Shown piece by piece: positions 24,200 through 36,330 of a stretch of DNA of 64,000 nucleotides. The notes beneath the pieces were generated by a model. That model worked only from the letters and a program-made list of their open reading frames with translations, was not told where the DNA came from and searched no databases. Source of the DNA: Hirsutella rhossiliensis. Its lineage: Eukaryota; Ascomycota; Sordariomycetes; Hypocreales; Ophiocordycipitaceae. The translations under genes were made by a program, and so were the position numbers. Each line of letters opens with the position of its first letter. Position 1 is the stretch's first letter. The stretch covers positions 248,001 through 312,000 of the forward strand of contig NW_025408684.1 of NCBI RefSeq assembly GCF_020360975.1, read 5' to 3'.

Positions 24200-24510
24200 C
24201 GTTACTAGTATAGGAATTATAGTAATCTATTATACTTATCTAGCTAGCTTACGCATATTATATATATAGATAATATATAGTTAGTAGTTCTTCCTCCTTT
24301 AAGAGGAAGATAGATAAATATAATATACTAGTTAACCCTACCCTTTATATATAAAGAGACCTACTAATACTAATAGTTATATAAAATTATATATAAAATA
24401 TAATAGCTATTAGTAGGTCTCTTTATATATAAAGGGTAGGGTTAACCGGTATATTATATTTATCTATCTTCCCCTCTTTAAGGGAGGGAGGAGGCTACGA
24501 TACTAGCTAT
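24200..24510. repeat. Large palindrome, possibly two inverted LTRs
   Basis: The inner arms 24297-24379 and 24403-24487 are nearly perfect inverted repeats (about 85 bases each) around a 23-base AT-rich centre. The symmetry extends outwards: 24200-24290 is matched in reverse complement by 24488-24510 plus, after the G4 insertion, 37786-37862 (shared TATAGGAATTATAGTAATCT against its complement). The whole arm is therefore about 175 bases. This fits two short LTRs in inverted tandem at the end of Co1, or a foldback element. No unpaired copy exists in the window to decide. Confidence 0.75.
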
Positions 24511-24885
24511 TTTAACGGGTAAGATCGCACCCCTATAAATATTAGCCCGTTAGGGGATAAGACCCCTAGCACTCCCCTTCTAACTTACTTCTAAGTATAC
24601 TTAAAGGCGCTATAAAGACCTTGATTATCTAATTAGGCATCTTTCTTAATTATAGTTAATTTAAATTTTTATTTTTCCCCTTTAAAGTAAAGGCCGCTAG
24701 TTACGCGACTTTAGTAAAGATAAAGAGGCATAAAGTAAAGAAATCTCTAAGACTTATATCTATAACCTAAGGCCCTTAGAGCTATATATAGGACCGATAA
24801 TTAGATAATTGCGTAGTTAATTGCTCTACTAATCCTTAGCTACGTACTACGCGTACTTTAGGTATATACCCTCGTCCCTATTAAA
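24511..24885 (+). repeat. G4 5' LTR
   Basis: This is 375 bases long and matches 37400-37781 and the solo LTR 21555-21936. Termini are TTTAA...TTAAA rather than TG...CA. It has only four G where the other two copies have a run of ten G, which accounts for most of the length difference. Confidence 0.9.
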
Positions 24886-24939
24886 ACTAGTTTCTAGGGC
24901 GCGAACTCGTTGTTCCGTTCTATTTATATAGCGACGAGT

Positions 24940-27000
24940 AGCTTTATAAAGCCGAGAATACCTAGAGGACGATAGTATTATTTAGAAAAAATAAAATCTA
25001 GGGATTTAATAATTAAAGTAGTAACTACCTTAATAGCTAGAGTTAAGGACCTAATAAAGTAATAGACTTACTAGGAAATAAATAATTAGATAATACCTTT
25101 ACTAGTAATAAAGGAAAAGTAATAAGCTAATACTAAAAAACCCCGAGCTCTTATTATTAACCCTATAACCCTTAATACTAGCGACTTAGTTAAGAAACTA
25201 TAATCCTTATATAATACTTTAAAAGATATAAATAATAATAATAGCGTAATCTAAACCGTTCTAAAACCCTACTAAGACCTCTTACTTATATACGTACTAA
25301 TAATACTAATATAGGTACTAACGAGGGATACCCTAATAACCTTAACCTTAGCTCTCTTCTACGTAGTAGCTTATAGAGAACGCCTACCTCCCGCTAATAG
25401 ATAAGAAAGTAAGTAATAAGATAGTTATAATAAGATATCCTTTAACTCCGAAAACTCTAACTTTAAATTTTATAACCTCGTAATCTATAAGTATACTATA
25501 TCTAGAAACGCTAACCGTTAAGAGGGATTATCTAATCCTACTACTAGCGATATAAAGAAAATTAAAGTAGATATTAATAAGATTACTAATAGACTTAGAG
25601 ATATACTTACTAAAAGCTAAGATAACCTTATAGGAAGACTCCGCTAACTACGACTCCTACTTATTAGTAAATTTAACGGTAAAAACGTAACTAAATTCCT
25701 TAAGAAGTTTAAATAGGAGATATACGTTAACCGTATCTACGATAAGGATAAAATAAACTAGCTTAAAGTTTATATCTCCTTTATATAAGCCCCTACTATT
25801 AAAATTCTTATAGATAGACTTACTTAAGAAGAAGCGAAGAAGAGACTCCTTTAATACTACTATATATATAATATTAAATAACTAGAAACTACTAACGACC
25901 GCTTAGACTATTATAATACTAAAAAGCCTAAGACTATTATAGAAGTTATAGAATAGCTTAGTCTCTACTTATACTTATAGTATAAAGTATAACCTAACGG
26001 CTAGGAAGAATCTATAGTTTAGTTATACTTTATCTACTATATAATACTAAAGAAGCTTATTATTAACGTTATAAAGAGAAATAGGAAGATATCTAAAGTT
26101 ATCTTAAAACTCTTATATAAAAGCCTTATCTATATAATTAATAACTACTTAGTACCTCGCTAAGATATTAAGCGACGAGATATAGTATCTAAAGTTTATA
26201 ATTAGAAGCTTAAGAACCTAAAGAAAGACTAGCTCTTTAGGGAAATTAATAAAGTAATAGAGGAAGCCGAATCTAATAAGGGCGAAGAAAAACTTCTTAA
26301 AGAGCTAAAGAAAATAGATAAGAAACCTAGATAGCCCGTAAAGGAGATCTTAGACCTAATAAAAGCCTTTAAAGATATAAAGATTAACCTTACTCGCTAG
26401 TAAGAGCAGATATTTAACTAGCTTAATAGGGAATAAAGACGTGTTAGTAGTAAAGGCTACTCTTTAAGTTATAGATAAGGAGGTAGCGTAAATACTATCG
26501 GATTTTACTACCTATTTAATTAATATATATAGTTTTAGGTTAATACTTTTAACTAGCCTAAGAAATACTTCTATTATAGTAAAGAAGGATATTACCTTAA
26601 TAAGTATAAGGTATACTCTTAGGACTATAAGATCGGATTTATAATATATAAAGTAGTAAATAGGACTCTTTACCTTAAAAGAAAAGATAACAGAAGCGTA
26701 ATTCCCTTAGTACTTACTAATAGGTTTTCTTAAATAGGTATATATATTTAGAGGCTTATTATATACTAAGTAGATATATAGCTAGACTCCTTTATATTAC
26801 TACTTATAAAATAGGTTAAAGCTATAGTTATACTATCTTACCCGAATTAAGCTATTAGTAAAAGAGAATCTAGTTTCTTAGACTAGTTCTAGAGATATAG
26901 AAGCCTATATAAGTAAAAGCTAAGGAATCTAAAAGTAAGCGATATAAGAAAAGAAGTAAGAAGGATATTAGTTATTATAATTACGGATAACTTATAATAA
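24940..27000 (+). pseudogene. G4 gag remnant with zinc knuckle
   Basis: A long plus-strand frame begins just after the 5' LTR. A conserved-looking block (LLISKFNGKNVTKFLKKF, about 25655-25715) has the shape of the gag capsid core. The zinc knuckle follows at about 26550-26620, reading KKYFYYSKEGYYLNKYK, where CX2CX4HX4C has become Tyr at all four ligands through RIP. Stops are overwhelmingly TAG where Gln or Trp fits. The long N-terminal part (about 24940-25600) is charged and Asn-rich. It is probably fused to pol in one polyprotein, since the frame runs on towards the protease. Confidence 0.75.
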
Positions 27001-27799
27001 AGCGATATATATAATTAAATAATCTATATAACTACGATAAGGATTAATGCCTATAAGGGGAAAAGATAAAGAGTCGAAGAGGATATAGAGGAAATCGAGA
27101 TAATAAAGATAGTAAAAACTAGCCTAAAGATTATCCCTATATACTATAGATATAAAGTAGATCTAGATAAAAAGTTCGATAAACTTATAGATAAAATTGT
27201 TAGAGAAATTATATATAAAAGAATCCCGATCCCTTTAAATTACTTAATCGACTTTATTCCTTAACTAAGCGAGAGACTTAGTACGAGATATATAGATATA
27301 GCCTAAGGTATAGAAAACACTAAATTCTAGACCTTAGAGAAAGTAGAGAGTAATATAAGACCCTATAGAGCTATAATAACGGTTATAAAAGTAGCCGAAG
27401 ATAATATAGAGAGTAGTTTACTCCTCCTCGAATATCTATAAGGAAAACTTATAGTAGCTTTAGTATAAGTTAAAGAATAGGACGAAGAATACTAGGTCGA
27501 ACTAATTAAGCTTACTTACCTTACTTATAAAGAATCGGATTATAAGTACCTTAAAGTCTAATAAGCACTAAAGGAAGTTAGGTTTATAACTAATATAATT
27601 AGCGTAATATAACTAGCTTAAAGACTATTTAATTAATAAACTCTAAAGGTAATAAGACTAAAGAAAAATAAATTTATTATATAGGAAGTAGTACTCTTAA
27701 TAAGATACTAAGAGATAACTCTAAAGGACCTTATAACGATTCCTATAATACGTATAAATATAGTCCTTATACCTTTCCGCTCGCTTAAGTATATATAAG

Positions 27800-28960
27800 A
27801 CCTACCCTATATTTAAGTATAGCTTAGTAGCTAGAAAGCTAAAGTTCTAAGCGCCTTAATTAATACTAGGTCTAAAGGAAACCTTATTACTAAAAGATAC
27901 GTAAATATATATAGGCTTAAAATCCTACTAATAAGAGTATTAATAACGGCGTATACTAGGTCCCCTATAAATATAGTTAGGGAGGTAGAGACTAATCTCT
28001 ATCTAAGCACGGCCTAGATACTAATCCGTCTTTATATTACGCTAGACGGAGTCTTAGTCCCCTTTATCCTAAGCATACTATTTATTAGAGCCGCGTATAT
28101 ATTATTTAATTATTCCCTAAGGAACAGCGATATATAGGTTAAATATTAGATTAGCACTATCTAGGTAGTTACGCTAGCGGTAGGAGCTATTAGATAGGAG
28201 CTTCTAAATAAGGTCGATATAGTAAAATCCTTTTAGACTATAACCTTAATAGTTAATAAAGATATATATAAAAGACTAAAGCTTAAGGAGACTATATAGG
28301 AAATAACTACCTAGCTCCTAAGAAAATTTTTTAGGCTTTAGTAATAAAAGTTAAAGAAGATAACCTAGGAGCTACTTAATAATTATAAAGAGAACCCCTT
28401 ATAGATACCTTAATAGCCGAGATTCTCTTACTAGGAGGTAAGATCCTTAGTTATAGAGGGGGCGCTAACTAAGTCCTTAACCTAGCCTACGCTAGTATAA
28501 ACAAGCCCTTAATAGCACTAGTATAATAGTAATTAATTATAGACGAAGGAGATAAGGTAATTCTAACTATTAAATCTAAGATAGTAAAAGAGATTATTAA
28601 AGTTATAGTTATAAAGGCTATAGGAGAATTTAAGAAAAATATTATTAGAGCTAAAAAGAAGGTTAGAAAGATCTAAAAGGTTAAAGTTAAGATAAGGAGG
28701 AAACGACCTATTAGATTATATAATCTAAGAGTTAATACTCTCTTTAAAAGAAAAGTAGATAAGATTAACCTTATTAACGATGCTCTATTAAACGGCTCGA
28801 CGCTAGAAGGGGACCCTAACTAAAAGAAGACTAAATAGAACACCGTTAAAGATAAGATATAGCCTAGACCCTACCTAGAACACTTAATAGGAAAATTCTT
28901 AAGTATATAGAAAGGAAAGCGGCTAACGTAAGTATAAGAAGGTATAAGCAATAAGCGTAG
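27800..28960 (+). pseudogene. G4 protease and pol linker remnant
   Basis: Around 27850-27900 the frame reads VLSALINTRSKGNLIT, the retropepsin active-site block in which D-T-G has become N-T-R by G-to-A changes. It continues through a second hydrophobic block (ITLDGVLVPFILSI, about 28030-28070) typical of the flap side of the enzyme. The frame carries on without non-RIP stops to about 28960, where the RIP-poor island begins, and pol resumes near 29640. Confidence 0.65.
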
Positions 28961-29620
28961 AATCGGGTAATCGATAACGTAAGCGGAAAGATCGGTCGAA
29001 GGAGTATAGGGTAGGATTTCGTCCAGAATTTATAACGAGCATATAAGGGGCTGAATAATATATTGAAAAAATAGCGCTGTAAAAGATGCTTGCGAACTTA
29101 CTTGTTCTATCTACTACTCCTAGGGAAATCCTTTGTCTTTTATAGACCATTGCTCGCCTACTAGTAGACCAATTAGTCAGCTTTCTAGCACATTCTATAG
29201 TGCTTAAAAAGCTCTATCTATAGTATATCTTCCTAACTTAGTAGGTGGTCTAATTGTAGCGTAATGGTTAACGTAAGACTATAGGTTCTAGTATAAGTAG
29301 TAGATTTAACTAGAATGTTCTATGCTATACCTATTCTCGTATCGCGGATATCTTCGGAACCGCTAGGCTAAAATAGGCAATAGGGTATCCGTTCTGCTTG
29401 TAATTGACTTATGCATTTTATGCATATTTCTATTTATAAGGATAGGCTTATCCTGACCCGCTTTTCCTAGAGGAAGGTATAGATGTCTAGTAGAGGTCTT
29501 TGTCTTTTAAGGGTTATTCCCTTAAACTATATTATAGAGCCTCTTTTTACTAGCTTATTCTATAAAGCCTCCCTATACCTATTATTTCTTTATAATAGTA
29601 AAATAGGAATATAAGGGTAT
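28960..29620. other. RIP-poor island inside G4 pol
   Basis: TG and CA are common here (for example gatgcttgcgaac, cttgtaattgacttatgcat), in contrast to both flanks, where they are nearly absent. The pol reading stops being recognisable at about 28960 and resumes at about 29640, so this is an insertion. No long frame or terminal repeat is evident. It contains a tRNA-like A-box stretch (29247-29318). Because RIP acts on repeats, an insertion present in few copies would be spared; a low-copy SINE or unique DNA would both fit. Confidence 0.65.
29247..29318 (+). other. tRNA-like sequence (possible SINE head)
   Basis: The stretch starts GGTCTAATTG and contains TAGCGTAATGGTTAACG (29257-29273), which matches the D-arm/A-box region of nuclear tRNAs such as tRNA-Arg very well. 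Downstream, AGGTTCTAGTAT at about 29283-29294 is only a weak B-box match, and the anticodon and acceptor stems cannot be folded convincingly. It is therefore not a functional tRNA; a tRNA-derived SINE or a decayed tRNA gene is possible. Confidence 0.4.
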
Positions 29621-29639
29621 ATTCTTATAGTAAGAAAGA

Positions 29640-31210
29640 CTTAAAGTAATCTATAAATAATTTAAGGGCTTTCTTATAAAGGTAGAACTTCGGATCTTCG
29701 ATAGTATTCTATTTAATAAGGAAGTAGCGTTATCCTAAGACTTTATAGAAAGAGGTAGAGTCGACCTAGCTATAGCCCTACTATAGGTTATTAAGATAAT
29801 AGAATATAAGGTATAGTAAGTAGCCTTAATCTTAATCCTAAAAGCGATAAAGTAGAAAGTTATTAATATCCTTAAAATTAAACTAGAAATAAGAGTCCTT
29901 AAAGAAAGGCATGGGCCTTATAAGAACCCTTTTTTCCTAGTAGTAAAGAAAGATAAAGGACTACGCCTAATTAATTCCGCTATATATATAAATACCGTTA
30001 TAATAAGAGATATAAACCTACTGCTAAATATAAATAAGTTTAGCGACTACTTCTTAATATATAAGATCCTTTCCCTCCTAGACCTTTTTTTAGGCTATAA
30101 TTAGATCCCTCTTAATATTAAAAGCCGTAACTTAATAATATTCGCGATACTTATTAGCCTCTTATATATATATATATTCCCTTAAGGGGCTATAAACTTA
30201 GTCGGCTAATTTATAAGGATAATATAAAGAATCTTATAAGACCTTATACCGAATATCTATAGGAATTTCCTTAATAATATAAGTATTAAGGGGCCCGATA
30301 TAACGTATAATAATAAAGAGGTAGCGCTAAGAGTAAGGAGATTTATCTTCGAATACCTTATTAACCTCGATAAAGTCCTAGTTAACGTCGAACTCTTTAG
30401 TTATATAATTATAAGGGCTAAATCGAAATTCTACTAGTAAGTAACTAAAGTTATCGGTTATATTTATAGAATAAATAGAAGGTGCCCTATAAAAGCTAAA
30501 GTTATTAAAATTAAGGAATAAATAAGATGCCTTAATATAATATATATTAAAGCTTTCCTTAGTATTATAAGATACTATCGAATCTAGATTAAATAGTTCG
30601 CTATCTTAGTAAAACCCCTTATAGACCTACTAAAGAAAGAAGTCTATTAGGAATAGGGAGACGAATAAATAAAAGCGATAGCTACCCTTAAGGAAGCTAT
30701 TATTAATCTAGTCTTTCTAGTATCCCTCGACATTAGCCTACGAAGAGGAGATATTATTTTAATATATAATGCTCGTTTACTTAGCTAGGGGGCAGTCTTA
30801 ATATAAATCGTCGACGGAAAGAGGCGCCCTATAAGGTTCGAAAGTAAAATATAGTTACTAGTAGAAACTAAATATAATACGATAAAGAGGGAGTATAGGG
30901 CTATATTAAGTATACTTAGGAGACTAAGAATATACCTATATAGTATATATTTTATCCTAGAAACTAACGTATAGGTCTTAGTTAATTAACTAAAAGGTGC
31001 CCTTAAAGACGTCCTTAAAGCTATAGTAACTCGCTAGATAAGCTATATTTTCCTCTTCGACTTTACTATACGATACGTTAAAGGTAAGAAGAATAGTATA
31101 GCTAATAAACTCTTAAGAAAGCCTAAAGGACCTTCTAATATATTAAATAGGGAAATAAAAGGCGATATTAAAGAATTTATAGACTTTTACTTAAATATAG
31201 TATAAGGGAC
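29640..31210 (+). pseudogene. G4 reverse transcriptase and RNase H remnant
   Basis: The plus-strand frame shows RHGPYKNPFFLVVKKDKGL, RLINSAIYIN, LLDLFLGYN, IPLNIKSRNL, a FAILISLL and INLVG block and FLNNISIKGPD at about 30266-30290. The FLDD catalytic motif has become FLNN. RNase H follows at about 30720-31050 (LVSLDISL, ILIYNARLLS, RRPIRFESKI, ETKYNTIKREY, LETNV), with the first Asp replaced by Asn in the relic. A typical short linker to integrase (GKKNSIANKLL, about 31085-31115) comes next. It is a clear gypsy RT but distinct from G1-G3 in sequence. Confidence 0.88.
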
Positions 31211-31369
31211 TAAGCTATAAGGGGACTACTTAAAGGAATCGAGGATAATTACGGACTTCCTTTAAACGTTAAAACGGCCGGAGGGCCTTTCTAAATAAGA
31301 CTATAGGAAGCTATGTCTAAAGAGTCTAAATTTCTATGTTAAAGATTAAAAGCTTTAGCGACTCCTTAG

Positions 31370-32700
31370 GAAGGAAGAAAGAGGACCTATACTAGTCGTA
31401 GACGACTTAAAAGAACGGAAAAGGATTATCGTAAAGTACTATACGTAAATAGGATATAAAGGATAATAAGTTATATATACGTTTATAAAGAATAAGTATT
31501 AGTAGGCTAGCCTTTAAAACGATATTTATAGCGTAATCTCTTCTTATAAAGAATACTAATACTTTATAACTAAGAGACTATAGGAAGTTATAACCGCGAC
31601 TATACCTAGCTACCCTATAAGTAAGATTTACTTCGATAGCTAGTATATACTATTTAATTATAGGTATTCGTACTTTATAAAAGTATAAAACGACCTTACT
31701 AGATAGGTAGAAGTAACCCTAGTTAAGGAAATTACCGTAGGAGCTATAACTAAATTTATACTCTTTATTATTTATAGGTATAGCGTAATACTATATGCTA
31801 TAATCGATAGAGGGCCTAAAATAAAGAAAGACTTTAAGTATATCCTAGAAGATATAGGCGTTAAAGTTATTTAAACTTTAGTATATAATTTAAAGGCAAA
31901 CGCGGTAGTAAAATAAGGGTACTAAAGGTTAATAATAGTACTTATAAAAATAGTAGAGAAAAAGGTAAGTAGATTAAATACCTTAACTAAGTAATCCTTA
32001 TAGACTAAATAGTAGTTAAAGAGTCTTATAGAATATTAGCTTTCTACTTACTATATAGATAGGAACTAGTACTACCTCTTAAGGTAGAATACTTAACTTA
32101 GCGACTAATTAACTAAGACGAAGTAAATATAAGAGAAGAATTATTTAAAGTATAAGTATAAGTTTTAGAAAAGAAAGAAAAAGATATAAAAGAAGCTAAG
32201 AAAAAAGTAATAAGATATTAAAATCGATTAATAAAGAAGATAGATAAAGCTAATAAGTATATAATAAGGAAAGAAAGCCTATAACCTAAAGATCTTATCT
32301 TACTATTCGACGTAAGATAATTAAATAATCTAGGGAGGTAAGCTAAGTATTAGATAAGGTAAAACAGTCTCTTTTAAGTAGTATCGCGCTTAAAGTAATT
32401 TAAGGTATATAGGATTAAGACTCTAAATAGAATCGTGCTTAATAAGATAATCCTAGGAGAGTATTTAAAGAAGTTTAAAAAGGATAAGGAAGGTTAGTAG
32501 TGCTCTACTAAGGACGACTAGCTACTCTAGGATAAGATTACTCTTAATAAGAGGAGGAAGGAAGAAATAATAGATAAAGTAGATAATTTACTACTCTTAC
32601 TAAGTAGAGAAGCCTTAGATTAAATAGTACTATAGTCGCAACGACTCCCTAATAAACCTTAGAAGGATTAAAGCTAGGAAGAGAAAGAAGAGCGACTATA
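31370..32700 (+). pseudogene. G4 integrase remnant
   Basis: The frame contains the zinc-binding region near 31440-31620 (IGYKGQ-like, then a block ending RLQEVITATIPSYPISKIYFDS) and the catalytic core at about 31690-31900 (VEVTLVKEITVGAITKFILF, IIDRGPKIKKDF, GVKVI, then a YNLKANAVVKxGY block corresponding to the HxQxxGxxER region). The C-terminal part to about 32700 is charged. I see no chromodomain. Stops are TAG/TAA in RIP contexts. Confidence 0.75.
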
Positions 32701-32949
32701 GATACCTAAGAAAGGCCTAAGGTATACGATCGAGGTTTAGCTACTATAACTTAGTAAAGTAAAAAAGGATCTCTATATAGGAGCCCTAAAGACGCTAATT
32801 TAATAAGAAAAGGAAGAGGTAAAAAGGAGCTAAGAAAGAAAAGGCGGTAAAGATAAAAATCTATAACTATTATAAGAAGCACGCTAAAACCTAACTAATA
32901 ACTAGGGCACCGTCTAACTATTTAATTAAAGGACGACTATAGTAGCTAA

Positions 32950-34600
32950 GATATTTATAAGCGCCCTACCTACTACCTTACTATTTTAAACTTTCTACCT
33001 AAAGCTCCCTAAGTAAATAAAGATAATATTTCCTACCTTTCCTTAATAATAACCTACCCTTTACTACCTTAAAGAAGATAAATAGAGATATAATTAAATA
33101 ATAAAGTAAGAAAACGAATATTCTTACTACCTACCTCCCTTAAGAATAGGATTTTTTACTTTATAAATAGGAACGTTTATTCTTTATTATAAAAAGGGAG
33201 ACCTACTATAGCGAAAATAAATACGCCTATAAGATAAATTTTAATATATTTTCGACTTATTAGATTAAACGTATATAACCTTAAGAGAAAAACTTTTATC
33301 GCTAAAGATAGCGACTAAATAAGGCTACCTACTCTTAGTAAACCTATTATAGACTACTATAAAGCGAACTTAAAGACTATCTAATTATTACTTAAGAAAG
33401 AGCTCGTTAAACCTATATAATCTCTTTCTAGGTAAAACGGGCGTAAGGTTAATTTCCTCCCCTTCCTTTAAATCCTTAGTAGGACTAAAGGGATTAGGGA
33501 TATTATAAAGAAGATAAGGGGCGGTCTCGTTACTAATATACTTATTATAAGATTTATTAGTCTTAAGGTTAGTACGGAAATTATAACTATATATATAGTT
33601 AGTAAATCTATTAAGGTCGTAAGTAGCCCTATAGTATTTAAGGAAGTACCGCTATTTAAAAACGGGCGCCTTAGTCGAATCCTAAACGTAGTTAGTATAA
33701 GAACCGCCGGTAGTCCTTAAAAGAGAGATATACTTATAAAAAGGAAATATAATATACTTATAAGCGGAAGTTATAGTTATTTAATAAGTTTAAATATACC
33801 CTTAATAAAGGCAAGGATTATAAGTTCTATATAAAGTAATTAAGACTACTTAAGAGTATTCTTACCGCCTTAAACTAAGCTAAGAAAAGAAGTATCCGCG
33901 TAGATAAGCGATTTCTATAGAGATATAGGTTACTAGCCGACGTCTATAATAAAGGGTATAGAAGACGATTTAATTATACCGACCTAGCGTACTCTTAAGA
34001 AAGTAAGAGAGAAGAGAGCGACCGCGCGCTTTAATCCTAACGATATTAAGAGCTTTTAACGGGATCTATAACTAAAAGGCAATTTCTATATAAATTAAAA
34101 CCCCTTAGTAACTAATATTATTTCTACTATAGACCTAGGTCTTAAAGTAATTATAGATCTATAGAAGAAGATAGTTAGAATAAGCTAAGTAAGATTAAAT
34201 AAGTTAGATAGTCGTTACTTAAAAGTACTTTATATAAAGAGGAAAGACCTTAGTATAATAATTCTAAGTAAGAAGAGTAGTAGTAACGAGGGAAGGTTAT
34301 AAAAGAGTAGTTAAAGAGAGGTTAACGATATCTAGTAGCTCTTTAGTTTTAAGTTTAGCGGTCTTACGAGATATAATAAGGAAGAAGAGGTAGTCGTAAA
34401 AGAAGAAGATAAGAGGTAGCGGTCTAGAGAAATAAAGAAAATAAAGGAGAGAAGAGGAAGAAGAGGAATAGAAAAAGTAAAGAGGAGAAGAAAAGGGCGG
34501 AGATTAAATAGCTTATTAATCGATAACTAGTAAAAGAAGCTATTTAGGCATAACCCCTAAACACGCTTAAGACTTTACCGCTATAGAGGCTAGCTAAAGT
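32950..34600 (+). pseudogene. G4 extra ORF 1, unknown product
   Basis: Sense-strand coding remnants continue after integrase. Two frames are quite open once TAG is ignored: about 32990-33400 (basic, aromatic-rich, LPFTTLKKINRD, YYSENKYAYK) and about 33760-34540. The latter includes LRLLKSILTALNQAKKRSIRVDKR, RRRFNYTDLAYSQ and, in the neighbouring frame, FNPNDIKSF, ending in a very Lys/Arg/Glu-rich stretch (34370-34500). I recognise no domain. Gypsy elements normally end after integrase, so this is accessory or captured sequence. A frameshift or two separate exons cannot be excluded. Confidence 0.45.
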
Positions 34601-34646
34601 AACTAATAACCGCGCGCTTTAATAACTATTTATTCCTCTTACTATA

Positions 34647-34702
34647 CCCTCCTTCTTCCTTCCTTCTTCTTCCTTTTATATATATATATATATATATATA
34701 TA
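34647..34702 (+). repeat. Pyrimidine tract and (TA)13 microsatellite
   Basis: A C/T-rich stretch (34647-34676) is followed by 13 TA units (34677-34702). It separates the two extra G4 frames and could be part of a promoter for the second; that is only a suggestion from its position. Confidence 0.7.
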
Positions 34703-35049
34703 CTCCGCACGCTTCCTTACTTATAATAATCCCTTCTACTAATATAACTCTTATATATATATATAATACTTAGCCTCTTAGCGTTATAACTTAAAACTAC
34801 TTACCTTAACTATTTAATCTTATCTTCTCCTTCTTTTTTACTTACTCTACCTTTCCTAAGATATAGCGGCGAACCTAAATAGTATCCTAGGCCTAGCTAT
34901 AGACCTCCCTAAGAATACCGCTATCTTCTTTAGCGTACTACTATTTAAGAGTAAGAGCTTTATTTTACTTACTTACTATAGTAAAGTTAAAGTAAAAGGT
35001 AGTAAAGGGCGCTTCTACGCTAAAGATAAGGAAAAATTTATAGACTAAG

Positions 35050-36330
35050 ACTAATAAGACGTTTATAGGTAGAAGTAACCTCCTTAGTACGTTTATAGAG
35101 ATCGTTAGTACTTAATACTAATAGGCCTTATTAAGCGGCGGGATATTACCCTTAAAGACGCTCGGATAATATATAAGGGCGTTAAAAAGATAAATAGATT
35201 TACTAGGAATAAGGCCCGCTAAGAAGAGTATATCGTCGATATATATAACTTTCTCTATAAAGCTATCGATAAACGATAAGCTATAAGCTTTAGCCTTAGC
35301 GTAATAATTAAGATCTTAATAAGAGGTATCGAGAACGCGGTATACCCCTTACCTTACCTACTATCGGTTTATACCGACTACTAAGGGGAACCTATTAAAG
35401 ATATAGAAGATAGATATATAAAGTACTATAAATGCCTAAACGATAGGGAGTATTTAATTAAGTTTACCGCTCCTACCTTTAACCTTAGTCGCTTTACGTA
35501 TAAACGAAGGTATATAACTAGAGTTATTAACTTTTTAGTAGGACTAGATAAAGAGGGACTTTACTAAGGAGCGTTCCTCTAGGACTATAGGGAAGGAAAC
35601 TTAGTCGTTTTTAATACTTAGAAAGAGGGATAGCACGCTAGACTCTATACGTTCCTATAAGTATAGCGGTAGTTTCTTTATACCTTCTAAGTTCCTTATA
35701 ACTTTACTTATACGCTAGTCCCTTATACCGCTTAGTAAGAAGGGTAGGAATATAGCTACTTAGCCTTAATAATAATCTAATACTAGGTTAGAGGTATAGT
35801 TAGGCTATACTTTAAGATAAGTAAGTAGCGATACTTAAAGGTTAAAGTAATTTTAGAGTAAAGGTATAAGGCAATATAAGAAGCCCTATAGATAGATAAA
35901 ATCTTATACTAAGACTAGTATTTCTTTAAGCCGGATAAGAGGATAAGTATAAAAGCTACGTTAATAGGCTAATATATAGAATCTAAGCTATTATAGCGAA
36001 TAAGCTTAATTACGCGTAAGCGATATTATAGGGCGGTAGAGTTTCCTAGTAGTTTAATAGCGGGGTTAGACGACTATAAAGGATACTATCTAATTAAGGT
36101 CTAACGACCTTTAGCGGAGTCTTTCCTATAAGGATTCTTAGGAGCGAGCGGATTTACTAATATAACTATATTATCTTAGGAGACTAAGAAGAATAAGACC
36201 TTTAGGAAGTCTTAAAGGTAGTTAACCTCTTAGATAGGCCTACTAAATAGAGACTACTACTTTAAAGAGATATAGAACTAGCTTATATAGTAAGGAAAGT
36301 AAGAAAGGAGCTATTTACGCTAGCTACCCT
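35050..36330 (+). pseudogene. G4 extra ORF 2, unknown product (about 420 codons)
   Basis: One plus-strand frame can be read from about 35060 to 36330 with stops almost only TAG (Trp or Gln). Segments include YVYRDR, LILIGLIKRRDITLKDARIIY, EEYIVDIYNFLYKAID, FSLSVIIKILIRGIENAVYPLPY, APTFNLSRFTYKRRYI, VINFLVGLDKEGLY, AVEFPSSLIAGLDDYKGYYLI and LGASGFTNITILS. It looks like a soluble globular protein with many aromatic residues. I do not recognise the family. It has the same degree of RIP as pol and lies inside the LTRs, so it travelled with the element. Confidence 0.55.

Noticed and set aside
28923..29150. 75-codon open frame on the minus strand
   Set aside because: It lies mostly in the RIP-poor island, where stops are fewer by chance, and its protein has no recognisable motif. 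It begins in pol sequence and has no support as a gene.
29247..29318. Functional tRNA gene
   Set aside because: Only the A-box/D-arm part is convincing; the acceptor, anticodon and T arms do not fold, so it is kept only as a tRNA-like sequence.
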